Assembly (NCBI RefSeq): GCF_023953965.1 | Contig: NZ_JAMLIX010000002.1 | Location: 372,001 to 436,000, forward strand | Origin: Bosea sp. (in: a-proteobacteria) | Lineage (GTDB): Bacteria; Pseudomonadota; Alphaproteobacteria; Rhizobiales; Beijerinckiaceae | DNA: 64,000 nt | Reading direction: 5' to 3' | Part shown: piece after piece, positions 42,707-51,245 of the stretch | How positions within the stretch are numbered: position 1 is the first letter of the stretch | Layout of the letters: every line of letters begins with the position of its first letter | Position numbers and translations under genes: made by a program | The notes under the pieces: model-generated | Told to the model about the DNA's origin: nothing | The model's database searches: none | Seen by the model: only the letters and a program-made list of their open reading frames with translations

Positions 42707-43345
42707 ATGGATTGGTCAGCTATCACGCGAGCGGAATGGATATCAGGCGTCTCCGCGCTGATCTCGCTCGTGGCGGCGAGTTACACTTGGCGCAATTTTC
42801 GCCTAGCGGCTCGGAAGGAGCAGCGCGAGATCAATGCGACAAAGCCGATCGTCGAGCACTACATTGAAAGCTACGGCGACCTTCCTGATGAGTTCGTTGG
42901 TGTTCGATTGGTCGTTCGCAATCGCGCGAGCCATGCCATGCTGATCGAAAGCATCGCCTCCGCTCATCCGAAACGCCTGCGAATATTCAATCACGATCTC
43001 CTGCCGATCGTCGATGATCGGACGGGCCGCAGAGACAGTGGCGATGAGGCCTATCGGCTCGCTAGCGCCGCATCCGTGCCGATCGACATCCATATCGATC
43101 CCAACAGCGTAGGAAGTTTCAGCGCCCTCGTACGGCTCTTGGAGCCAACCGAGAAAGCGATGCTCCGCATCGATGTTTCCGAGCGTTTGGCGGAAATCCG
43201 TCGACTCCAAATAACAGTGACGATCACGTTGCCTGACGAGGCCATTAAGGCTGCAAAGACACTCCTTTCTGCCGACAGATTGAAGGCCCCACTGCATTCG
43301 GCCGCCGCTGCCGCAGCGCCTGATGTGGCCGACCGGCGAAGCTGA
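42707..43345 (+). CDS. Hypothetical membrane-anchored protein
   Basis: 212 residues. One transmembrane helix at about 11-27 (WISGVSALISLVAASYTW) is followed by a basic stretch (RLAARKEQREINATKPIVE) and a cytoplasmic domain with DEFVGVRLVVRNRASHAMLIESI and later FSALVRLLEPTEKAML beta strands. This layout is common for small proteins of unknown role in mobile islands. The only + strand non-transposon gene in the island. Confidence 0.65.
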   Translation: MDWSAITRAEWISGVSALISLVAASYTWRNFRLAARKEQREINATKPIVEHYIESYGDLPDEFVGVRLVVRNRASHAMLIESIASAHPKRLRIFNHDLLPIVDDRTGRRDSGDEAYRLASAASVPIDIHIDPNSVGSFSALVRLLEPTEKAMLRIDVSERLAEIRRLQITVTITLPDEAIKAAKTLLSADRLKAPLHSAAAAAAPDVADRRS

Positions 43346-43599
43346 CCGAGAGAAAGATGCCTGTGGGTCGCAACCGGAAGTGGTTGACGCTACGGCCGAC
43401 GCATCCGAGCGTGAGAAGGAGTGGCAATCGGATCTGACCGGGTGCAGTACGTGTTGTTTCCGCTGAGAGCAGTGGTTGTCAACGGCGGTCGGATTCCAGG
43501 CCAGCGTGGCGGAGTAAAAGCAGGCCACTGGCGTTGAGGGTGGCGGATATGGCAGGGGCCCCGATCGGGGCCCCTGCCATATCGCGCTGTCGGGATTGA

Positions 43600-44463
43600 T
43601 CAGGGGATGATCTCGCCGGTTTCTGGATCGGCTTCGTTGGCGGTGGTCTGTTTTTGCCCCGCCGCGGCGGAGGCGCGCCGGCGGCCGGCCGATTGTTTGA
43701 GGCGGTAGCTGTCGCCGTTCATGGCGAGGATGCTGACGTGGTGGGTCAGGCGATCGAGCAGCGCGCCGGTGAGGCGCTCCGATCCCAGGACGGACGTCCA
43801 GTCCTCGAAGGGCAGGTTCGAGGTGACGATGGTTGAGCCGCGCTCGTAGCGTTGCGAGAAGATCTCGAACAGGAGCTCGGCGCCGGTCGGCGACAGCGGC
43901 ACATAGCCGAGCTCGTCGACGATCAGCAGCTTGACCGCCTGCAACTCGCGCTGGAGCCTGAGCAGGCGCTTCTCGTCGCGGGCTTCGAGGAGCTGGTTGA
44001 CCAGCGAAGCCGCCGTCGTGAAGGCGACGGAGAAGCCCTTCTGGCAAGCGGCCAGCCCGAGCGCGAGGGCGACATGGGTCTTGCCGGTGCCGCTGTTGCC
44101 GAGCGCGATGATGTTCTCCCGGCGCAGGATGTAGCCGCAGCGCGCCAGCTCCAGCACGAGCATCTTGTTCAGGCTCGGGATCGCCGTGAAGTCGAAGGTG
44201 TCGAAGCTCTTCACCGCTGGGAAGCGCGCCGCCCGGATCCGCCGCTCGACCGTGCGCCGCTCCCGGTCGATCAGTTCGAGCTCGACCAACCGTAGCAGGT
44301 AGCGGGGATGATCGACGCCGTCGCGGGAGCATTCCCGTGCCACCTTGTCGTACTCGCGCAGGACGGTTGGCAGCTTCAGTTGCTTGAGGTGGTGCGCCAG
44401 CAGGACCTGCGGCGTTCCAGCGGTCGTGCCCGCCGGCATCGTCTCTTTCCCCGAGCCCGTCAT
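43600..44463 (-). CDS. istB: IS21 helper ATPase IstB
   Basis: 287 residues. AAA+/DnaC-like ATPase: Walker A GNSGTGKTH at 122-130, Walker B LLIVDELGY at 179-187, and TSNLPFEDWTSVLG with the sensor region. The N-terminus HLKQLKLPTVLREYDKVA is typical of IstB. It starts inside the istA stop (ATGA), ensuring coupled synthesis. It regulates target immunity and transposase activity. Confidence 0.96.
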   Translation of the reverse strand: MTGSGKETMPAGTTAGTPQVLLAHHLKQLKLPTVLREYDKVARECSRDGVDHPRYLLRLVELELIDRERRTVERRIRAARFPAVKSFDTFDFTAIPSLNKMLVLELARCGYILRRENIIALGNSGTGKTHVALALGLAACQKGFSVAFTTAASLVNQLLEARDEKRLLRLQRELQAVKLLIVDELGYVPLSPTGAELLFEIFSQRYERGSTIVTSNLPFEDWTSVLGSERLTGALLDRLTHHVSILAMNGDSYRLKQSAGRRRASAAAGQKQTTANEADPETGEIIP

Positions 44464-45959
44464 GCCGCGGCTCCCGGCAGGAGCACGGCGTAATCGGCCG
44501 CCGAGGTCGTCTTCACCGTAGTCCTCGGCAGATACGGATAGGCCGCCAGATCCAGACGGGCCGGGCGCCGTTCCAGCCGCGCCAGCGCGATCAGCTTCAC
44601 CGCATCGAAGCCGATCGCGCCCAGCCGGATCGCCTCGCCGACGGCGAAGCTCACGACCTCGCGCGGCAAGGCCTCCAGCAGCCGCAGCACCTGGATGAAC
44701 TCGCGCTTGCCGCGATTGCCCATGCGCGCTTCCAGGAGATGGCGCAGGTGCTGGAAGGCCTCGGGCAGGTCCCAGCCCTGCAAGGCCGCGGCCTGGTCGA
44801 GGGCGTTCGGCTTCTCCTCGATTAGCGCCAGATAGTGCAGCGGATCGGAGACGAACACGCCCGTCCCGTAATTGCGGGGATGGCGGGCAATCTCCTCGCC
44901 CCGGCACAGGATCACGACCTCCTCGACGAAGCCCTTCACCACCACGTCCTGGAAGCCATAGGCCGTCGGGACCGAGTAGTCGTTCGACCGATATCGGACC
45001 AGCGCCGTCGACGAGACCCGCGCACCACGCTTCTCGCACGGCTCCAGCGGCACTGCCGGCAAAGGGCGCAAGACCCCGAGATCGGCAACAAGCCGCTCTC
45101 CGATCGTCTGGGCATGCCGGCCGGCCCGCTCGTCCTGTCGCCGGCGGCAGCGCTCGGCCAACATCGCGTTCAGTTCGGCGAAGCTCGCCGCCAAAGGGAT
45201 CGGCGTCATGAAGTTCGAGCGGGCATACTTCACCAGCCCCTCGACCTTGCCCTTGTCATTGCCCTTGCCCGGGCGCCCGAACCGATCCCGGAACAGATAG
45301 TGGCTCACCAGCTCCGTGAAGGCCCGCGTCCGCTCGCGCCGGCCATCGCCGCAGATCTTCGCCACCGCAATGCGGGTGTTGTCATAGAGGATCGACAGCG
45401 GCACACCGCCGAAGAAGCCAAAAGCCGAGACGTGACCGTCCAGGAACGCTTCCGTCGTCTCGCGCGGATACGCCTTCACGAAGCAGGCATCCGACTGTGG
45501 CAGGTCCAGGCAGAAGAAGTGGATCTTCTGCCGCACGCCGCCGATCACCGCCAGCGCCTCGCCAAAATCCACCTGGGCGTGACCGGGCGGATGGGCCAGC
45601 GGAACGAAGGTCTCGCGGCCCCGCGCCCGGCAGAGCCGCACATGGTCCTTCACCACCGTGTAGCCGCCGGCAAAGCCGTGCTCGTCCCGCAGCCGCTCGA
45701 AGATCCGCTTCGCCGTATGGCGCTGCTTCACCGGAGACGCCCGGTCTCCGTCCAGGATCGCCTCAATCACCGGCAGCAGCGGACCGAGCTTCGGCTTCTC
45801 GACCGGCTTCGTGCGCGTGTAGCCCGGAGGGATCGAGAACCGGCACATCTTGGCGATCGTTTCGCGGCTCAGCCCGAACACGCGAGCCGCTTCCCGTCGG
45901 CTCTGCTTCTGATTGAAAACGAAATCGCGAACCGCCGCGTAGACCTCCACAGCGAACAT
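44460..45959 (-). CDS. istA: IS21 transposase IstA
   Basis: 499 residues. N-terminal helix-turn-helix (SRREAARVFGLSRETIAKM), then the DDE catalytic triad: Asp131 in HAQVDFGEA, Asp193 in ILYDNTRIA and Glu240 in KGKVEGLVKY. The C-terminal part has SVPTAYGFQDVVVKGF, a family strand. Intact, so the element may be active. Confidence 0.96.
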   Translation of the reverse strand: MFAVEVYAAVRDFVFNQKQSRREAARVFGLSRETIAKMCRFSIPPGYTRTKPVEKPKLGPLLPVIEAILDGDRASPVKQRHTAKRIFERLRDEHGFAGGYTVVKDHVRLCRARGRETFVPLAHPPGHAQVDFGEALAVIGGVRQKIHFFCLDLPQSDACFVKAYPRETTEAFLDGHVSAFGFFGGVPLSILYDNTRIAVAKICGDGRRERTRAFTELVSHYLFRDRFGRPGKGNDKGKVEGLVKYARSNFMTPIPLAASFAELNAMLAERCRRRQDERAGRHAQTIGERLVADLGVLRPLPAVPLEPCEKRGARVSSTALVRYRSNDYSVPTAYGFQDVVVKGFVEEVVILCRGEEIARHPRNYGTGVFVSDPLHYLALIEEKPNALDQAAALQGWDLPEAFQHLRHLLEARMGNRGKREFIQVLRLLEALPREVVSFAVGEAIRLGAIGFDAVKLIALARLERRPARLDLAAYPYLPRTTVKTTSAADYAVLLPGAAA

Positions 45960-46003
45960 CCCCGCCGACCCCGAAAGGGATCAGCCTATCCAGTGGACGA
46001 CTT

Positions 46004-47482
46004 TTACGCCGCCCGCGCCCGCACAAACGCAGGCGCTTCACTGGATGGTTTTCTCACCGCCCTGCACAGCAGCGCCTCATACTCCGCCATGGCCTGCGCG
46101 TATTCGCGATAGAGCGCGGCGTCGAGGCGCAGCAGCGGCCGAACCGCCTGCGACAGGACCGGTGATTTTTTCGTCGACGGATCACCGATCAGCGCGATCC
46201 AAAGCCGGGCCGATTCCGTCCAGCTCGTATCGTGCTGCTTCACCTGCAGCTTGATGCTGTCCGGGATGGCGGCGGCGCACACCGCCAGCGCCGCGCAAGC
46301 CAGGCCGCCGGGATCGGCGCCCATCATCTCGCCCTGGACGTGCGCGAACTCCTCGATCGCCGCCGGCAGCAACCCGGCCGGGAGCGCTGGTGGATTGAAC
46401 TTGCCCCAGATGTCGACCGGATCGGCGTCCGATGCCGGAATCCGTGTTTCATCGACCGAGACAAGCTTCAGTTTCGGCTTCAACCGGCTCAGGTCGATAT
46501 CTGGCTCAGGATGCGTCTCGGCCCACAGGGCATCGTAGTCGATGGCCAGCCGATCGCAGAGCCACCGTGCAGCCGCAAGCGAGTCGGGAACAATGCCATG
46601 GTCGACCAGCGCCGATATCGGACTGCTGGCCTGCTCCGTCCCGAAATCCTGCACCCCCTCGGGATGAAACGACAGGCGCTCTTGCAAGTTTCGGCCGAGG
46701 TCGCGTGAGCTGATGCTCCACGCCCCTGTGCCGGGCTGAAATATCGCCTTCGGAAATGCGATCGGTACCCATTCACCAAGCCGACGCAGCGCCTCACCCT
46801 TAATACGGGTGAAGAAGTCCGACCTGCTGTCGCTAATCGTTGTTGATTCCCCGGAAGTGGGGGGCGCAGACGATCGACTAGACGGTTGCGGTTCATGCGC
46901 CTTCGTTGCGGCCTTCGCATTAAGCAGCGCCTGATGCAGCCATCCCGGCATGTCGGGAATGGCGTCCATCTCGATCATTGCGAGATAGCCATCGCCTTCC
47001 GGCTTGTAACTGCGGCCGTCGAGATGCGTCGACCCTTCGGCAATGATGTAGCCCTTGCACTTGATATCGATGCCCGGAAGGATCGACGTTGTGTCGGCAA
47101 GGTTGCCGGGGTCTTTGAACATGACATGCCGGCCACCGGAGGGCGTCTCGATAGTCGGCCAGTCGCGCGGGTCATCACCGTTCGCCCACGCCAGTTCGTT
47201 CAGCGTCGCGACGCCGTCAGGCTTTCCGGGCTTCCGGTCACAATCGACGACAAGCCATCCATTTGTGATCGGCGAGATCGCGACGATGCTATCCGGCCAG
47301 CGCTGGAACGCCTGCCTGATCTGCCGTTCGTCCGTGGTCGCGCCGGCGCCCTTCCACATGACGCCTGGGCGCGGCTTCTTCCCCTGTTCGTCGAACGGAT
47401 ACCGCTCAGGAGCGCAAGGGAAGACCGGGATTCCCAGCGTGGCGAGGCGCAGCGCGACAGAGAGATTGGGATTGTCGCTCAT
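46004..47482 (-). pseudogene. Prim-pol/DUF3987 replication protein, truncated by IS21
   Basis: 492 residues from ATG 47482, which overlaps the stop of the preceding gene (ATGA). An N-terminal bifunctional primase/polymerase domain (LGIPVFPCAP, VVDCDRK, SGGRHVMF and GYIIAEGS, about 10-160) is followed by a DUF3987 helicase-like domain start (LPAGLLPAAIEEFA, then LWIALIGDPSTKKSP with a Walker-A-like loop). The native sequence ends at 46069; the last about 21 codons come from the IS21 end. Intact DUF3987 domains run several hundred residues further, so the ATPase is lost. Confidence 0.82.
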
Positions 47483-47966
47483 GTGGCAGGCCTCGAAGGC
47501 TCCTGCCCCCATGCGACCAGCAATCCCCGCTCGCCCCAATGGTTTGCCCGCAAGGTCGCATCGTCCTGCGATATCCCCTCGACATCGACGAAGCTCTGAC
47601 CAACGCCGTCAATGACGACGACGTCGCATTTCCCGTCCGCGCGGCATTGGATGATGCACCTGCCGAGGCGCTCAAGCTCCGCGACCAGCTCGGCCGCGGC
47701 GGACTGGAACTCGCCGCACCATTCGCTCGGCAATACTGCCGGCCAAATCCCATGCCCGGAGCCGATCTGCCAGTCGTGATTGGTCGACGTTGCGAGATTG
47801 GGAGCGCGACGCCGGCACTCGCCCATTTCGACCGGAACATGATTGGTGATGCGCTTGCCCGGCACAGGCTGCGGGACATGCAGCACCTTCACCGCCAGGT
47901 TCGTGACCTTGCCGTGGTAGAAGGCGCAGTTTCGGCAGGTGCGCCTGGCGACCTTGCTGTCGATGA

Positions 47967-49388
47967 GGTAGCGTCCGAGGACGTGGTGTAATTTCGGGGA
48001 GCGCTTTCGGTGGAAACAGCGGTGGAGAATCCGCTGCGTTTTTGGCCAAAACCGGTGTGGGCACCGGGTCCGTTTGAGAAGGTGGAGTTGCAAGACTTCG
48101 ACCTGACCGAAACGGAGAACCCGATGACCGAGGACAGATTAGCGCTTGCCGAGCTTTCCGCGAAGAGCGGCGACCCTGATTTTCTGCGCGCGATCGCCGA
48201 GAGCGTGCTGCAACTGATCATGGAGGCCGATGTCGATGGCCTGATCGGGGCTGGGCGATACGAGCGCGGCGAAGCCCGGCAGACCTGGCGCAATGGCTAC
48301 CGTGACCGGACGCTCGACACCCGGCTGGGCACGCTGAACCTGAAAATCCCGAAGATGCGCAGCGGAGCCTACTTCCCCGGCTTCCTGGAGCCGAGGAAGA
48401 CGGTGGAGAAGGCGCTGGTCGCCGTCATCCAGGAAGCCTGGATCAACGGCGTCTCGACCCGCAAGGTCGATGAACTGGTGCAGGCCATGGGGATGACGGG
48501 CATCTCGAAATCGTCGGTGTCGAAGCTGTGCAAGGACATCGACGAGCGGGTGAACGCCTTCCTCAAGCGCCCGTTGTCCGGCGACTGGCCCTATCTGTGG
48601 CTCGACGCCACCTATCTGAAGATGCGCGAGGGTGGGCGTATTGTCTCCGTGGCGGCGATAATCGCGGTCGCCGTCGATACCGACGGAAAGAGGGAGATCG
48701 TCGGCCTTCACATCGGCCCGTCCGAAGCCGAGCCGTTCTGGACCTCGTTCCTGCGCGATCTGGTGCGCAGGGGACTGACCGGGGTCAAGCTGGTCATCTC
48801 GGATGCCCATGAAGGGCTGAAGGCGGCCCTTGTCCGCGTGCTCGGCGCGACATGGCAACGGTGCCGGGTTCATGCGATGCGCAATGCGCTGGCCTACGTT
48901 CCCAAGGGCCAGCACACCATGGTCGCCGCCGCGATCCGGCAGGCGTTCATCCAGCCCGACCACGACAGTGCCGTGCAGACCTGGCGGCATGTCGCCGACC
49001 AACTCCGCGCCAGATGGCCGAAGCTGGGAAGCTTCATGGATGATGCGGAAGCCGATGTGCTCGCCTACATGGCCTTCCCCGCCCAGCACCGCTCGAAGCT
49101 GCACAGCACGAATCCGCTGGAGCGGCTCAACAAGGAGGTGAAGCGCCGGGCCGATGTCGTCGGCATCTTCCCGAACGAGGACAGCATCGTCCGCCTGATC
49201 GGAGCCGTCCTGCTCGAAGCCAACGACGAGTGGCAGCTTCAGCATCGATACATGCAGGTCGAGGCCATGGCGGACCTCAACACACCGGCGATCGAGGACG
49301 AAAGGCCCCTTCAGATTACACCAAAGGCCGCCTGATCATGACGGCCCGGTCCCACACCCGAAATTACACCACATTGACGGACGCTATC
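47967..49388. mobile_element. IS256-family insertion sequence
   Basis: 1422 bp. Terminal inverted repeats begin GGTAGCGTCCG (left) and GATAGCGTCCG (right, other strand), then a 5-bp divergent block, then GTGGTGTAATTTCGGG perfectly shared. Flanked by an 8-bp target duplication GTCGATGA (47959-47966 and 49389-49396). One transposase gene. Confidence 0.92.
48124..49335 (+). CDS. IS256-family transposase
   Basis: 403 residues from ATG 48124. The DDE triad is clear: Asp161 in LWLDATYLK, Asp227 in ISDAHEG and Glu333 in NPLERLNKE. C-x2-H (CRVH, 247-250) is typical. Helical N-terminus with ISKSSVSKLCKD. Frame intact end to end, so the element could be mobile. Confidence 0.96.
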   Translation: MTEDRLALAELSAKSGDPDFLRAIAESVLQLIMEADVDGLIGAGRYERGEARQTWRNGYRDRTLDTRLGTLNLKIPKMRSGAYFPGFLEPRKTVEKALVAVIQEAWINGVSTRKVDELVQAMGMTGISKSSVSKLCKDIDERVNAFLKRPLSGDWPYLWLDATYLKMREGGRIVSVAAIIAVAVDTDGKREIVGLHIGPSEAEPFWTSFLRDLVRRGLTGVKLVISDAHEGLKAALVRVLGATWQRCRVHAMRNALAYVPKGQHTMVAAAIRQAFIQPDHDSAVQTWRHVADQLRARWPKLGSFMDDAEADVLAYMAFPAQHRSKLHSTNPLERLNKEVKRRADVVGIFPNEDSIVRLIGAVLLEANDEWQLQHRYMQVEAMADLNTPAIEDERPLQITPKAA

Positions 49389-49411
49389 GTCGATGACGGG
49401 AGGAGCTGCGT

Positions 49412-49726
49412 TCATGCTGCCACTCCGACGCCGTCGCCATAGTCGATGTGCTCGATCTGGACGGGCGTGCGCAGCGTGTAGATCGCGTGCTCTCCGGTCG
49501 TGTGCTTCTCGTAATCCGTCTCGATCGCGAGGTTCATCTTCGACCGCAGATCGCAAACATAGGCCGCGAGTCTATAGGGCGCGCCTTCCGGGAAATCGAA
49601 CGCCCGCAGGCCCTGGTCGCCCTTCTTCACGAGCAGGAGGAGCGTCATCGCTTCCCGGCCGACCGGCAGAATTGCCGAACCGTCAGGAAGGCGCACGACG
49701 AGCTTCGGATATCCACGACGTGCCAT
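49412..49726 (-). CDS. Small island protein, unknown
   Basis: 104 residues from ATG 49726 (overlaps previous stop as TGATG). MARRGYPKLVVRLPDGSAILPVG, given as YPKLVVRLPDG plus ILPVGREAMTLLLLVKKGD, is followed by FPEGAPYRLAAYVCDLRSKMNL and YTLRTPVQIEHIDYGDG. Predicted mixed alpha/beta. Its stop overlaps the start of the split zinc-ribbon gene. Family not recognised; a typical gene of such replication-type operons. Confidence 0.7.
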   Translation of the reverse strand: MARRGYPKLVVRLPDGSAILPVGREAMTLLLLVKKGDQGLRAFDFPEGAPYRLAAYVCDLRSKMNLAIETDYEKHTTGEHAIYTLRTPVQIEHIDYGDGVGVAA

Positions 49727-49923
49727 CAGCGCACCTCCTGCGGCCCGATCCCGGCGAGATCGGCGATCAGGGCGGCGACATGATCGGAAAGACCGAAGCG
49801 CCGCCGCAATGTGGCGATGACAGGGGCGATGGTGTATTGGTCGGGAAGGACAGCCGCCAAGCAAAGTCCATTCCCGAGGTCGGCACTCTCGCGAGTGACC
49901 GGCCTCGATTGTTTGCGGGCCAT
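49726..49923 (-). CDS. 65-residue island protein
   Basis: Starts at ATG 49923, 5 bp after the AlpA-like stop. MARKQSRPVTRE basic start, then YTIAPVIATLRRRFGLSDHVAALIADLAGIG, a helical region resembling a small DNA-binding or dimerisation motif. Coupled to the next gene by TGATG. Confidence 0.6.
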   Translation of the reverse strand: MARKQSRPVTRESADLGNGLCLAAVLPDQYTIAPVIATLRRRFGLSDHVAALIADLAGIGPQEVR

Positions 49924-49928
49924 AGTGC

Positions 49929-50123
49929 TTACGCAGCCTCCTTCACGGGGAGGCGCGCGAGCCACGTTTTCAGGTCCTCGGCGGCAATGAGAGTGCGCCT
50001 GCCGTACTTGCGCATCTTGATGCGGCCGGCGCCGATCTCGGCATACAGGGCAGTCAGGCCGATGCCGATGGATTGGGCGGCCTGCTTGGGCGAATAGGCC
50101 AGGAGCTCCGGGTTGCGATCCAT
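49929..50123 (-). CDS. AlpA/MerR-type helix-turn-helix protein
   Basis: 64 residues. YSPKQAAQSIGIGLTALYAEIG is the helix-turn-helix; RIKMRKYGRRTLIAAEDLKTWLARL completes the winged AlpA/excisionase domain. First gene of the minus-strand replication-type operon, so it may activate it as AlpA does in P4-like elements. The second copy of this type is at 41734. Confidence 0.85.
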   Translation of the reverse strand: MDRNPELLAYSPKQAAQSIGIGLTALYAEIGAGRIKMRKYGRRTLIAAEDLKTWLARLPVKEAA

Positions 50124-50219
50124 ATCTTCCTCTTCGCTGGCATTCGGGTGAACGCGGTGGGCGATGCGAGGAAGCTGATACTGTTGAGAATTCGCGGGAA
50201 GCCCTCCGCGATTTATTGG

Positions 50220-51245
50220 CTATTCGATTAGGTTCGGCGATTTCTGGCTCGGCGATTTCCGTTTCCGACCGGGTTTGCCTTTCCGAGGAAACCCCGCTCG
50301 CTCGCGCCCGGCGCCTAAGACTTTGGTTTCGAACGCGTTACGACTGATGCCGCCAACGTCGGCTTGCACAGCCGCATAGATTTCCTCCTTCGTGGCATCA
50401 TTGTTTTGCCGTAGCAGCTCAGCCGAGCGGTCTATAGCCCGAGTGATATTCACCATCATTGTCGGTGAAGCGGCACCGGCGGTCGCAGTCGAACATGACG
50501 AGGCCGGCAGCCCCACGCTTAGCAGAGACGGCGCGATTGCAGATTGAAGCGCATCGTCCAGCCGTTTTTCGGGCAGGAAAATCCAATGAGACCCATCTCG
50601 GGAAGATGCGGCCCCTGGATACATGCTGGCATTGCGTACCCTAGCTCGAAGCGTATCGAGGGATGGCGCCATCCAGTCGTCGGGGGCTGACGCCTGCCAG
50701 TCGCCCCCTTCCTGTCTCATGATGAACGGCTGAATTTTGCGCTCGAAGATCGCATCGTAGAGCCAACGGGTCGCGGCCAGCACTTTTTCAATGCCGGGCT
50801 GAATTTTTCGATTTCGAGCGTCGACCCGCTCCTTCAACCGATCCCATTCCCCATCCTGAAACGGGAACGCTTTCGGTGTGATGAGCTCTGGCTTTTTGAA
50901 GTGCCGTTGCCAGCCGGGATGAACGAGAGCGAGCGGTGGTCGACGCGCGCCATCGTCTGGAGCCGAAGCCAGATCTGTTTGAGATTGGGGCTCTGGGGCC
51001 GGCGTCGATCGCCTCCTTTCTCCCAGAACCATCCACTTCGCCCAATCGAGCGTGGCCGGGTCCGCCTCTACGGGATCGGCGGGCAAGAATGGCCAAAATT
51101 CGTTCGCGCCGAGATCATCCTGCCACGCATCGCCATACAGACGGCGCCCGATCCGATTGAATGCCGGAACGAGGAATAGATAGCCAGGCGGTGCCAATGG
51201 CCAGCGCCTCTCGTTCTCCCAAATATCTTCGGAGGCATCGTCCAT
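50220..51245 (-). CDS. Hypothetical island protein coupled to integrase
   Basis: 341 residues from ATG 51245, which overlaps the integrase stop (TGATG). N-terminal part with MDDASEDIWENERRWPLAPPGYLFLVPAF, given as WPLAPPGYLFLVPAF; middle region HPGWQRHFKKPE and KVLAATRWLYDAI; the C-terminal part is a helical VNITRAIDRSAELLRQ then basic (KGKPGRKRKSPSQKSP). It may bind DNA. Translational coupling to the integrase suggests a role in integration or regulation, but no family is recognised. Confidence 0.6.
   Translation of the reverse strand: MDDASEDIWENERRWPLAPPGYLFLVPAFNRIGRRLYGDAWQDDLGANEFWPFLPADPVEADPATLDWAKWMVLGERRRSTPAPEPQSQTDLASAPDDGARRPPLALVHPGWQRHFKKPELITPKAFPFQDGEWDRLKERVDARNRKIQPGIEKVLAATRWLYDAIFERKIQPFIMRQEGGDWQASAPDDWMAPSLDTLRARVRNASMYPGAASSRDGSHWIFLPEKRLDDALQSAIAPSLLSVGLPASSCSTATAGAASPTMMVNITRAIDRSAELLRQNNDATKEEIYAAVQADVGGISRNAFETKVLGAGRERAGFPRKGKPGRKRKSPSQKSPNLIE

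Larger units (their letters stand above)
43477..46068. mobile_element. IS21-family insertion sequence
   Basis: 2592 bp. Both ends start TGT and carry multiple transposase sites: left GGCGGAGTAAAAGCAGGCC at 43508-43526, and its match on the other strand at 45990-46013, plus outer copies of the GGCGG...CCAG pattern at both tips. Contains istA and istB. No target duplication is visible (AGTGGT before, GCAGCG after). It interrupts the prim-pol gene at 46069. Confidence 0.82.
47479..49415 (-). pseudogene. Zn-ribbon-like small protein gene split by IS256 element
   Basis: Joining 49415-49389 to 47958-47479, counting the 8-bp duplication once, gives a continuous 168-codon frame starting MNAAPPVIDSKVARRTC. 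Its ATG overlaps the stop of the preceding gene (ATGA) and its TGA overlaps the next start, so the reconstruction fits the operon. Motifs CRNC (about 16-19), GECRR, WPAVLPSEWCGEF and a final acidic stretch suggest a zinc ribbon of a kind common in phage elements. Function unknown. Confidence 0.82.

Noticed and set aside
43346..43476. Continuation of the DUF3987 gene beyond the IS21 element
   Set aside because: Minus-strand frames here show no helicase-like motifs and contain stops, so no continuation can be supported.
42803..44332. Long minus-strand frame through the hypothetical gene and istB
   Set aside because: Arises from GC-rich antisense frames; istB and the + strand gene have clear homology or start signals.
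49311..49556. Minus-strand frame running from the IS256 end into the neighbouring gene
   Set aside because: A shadow across the insertion junction in a different frame from the real genes on both sides.
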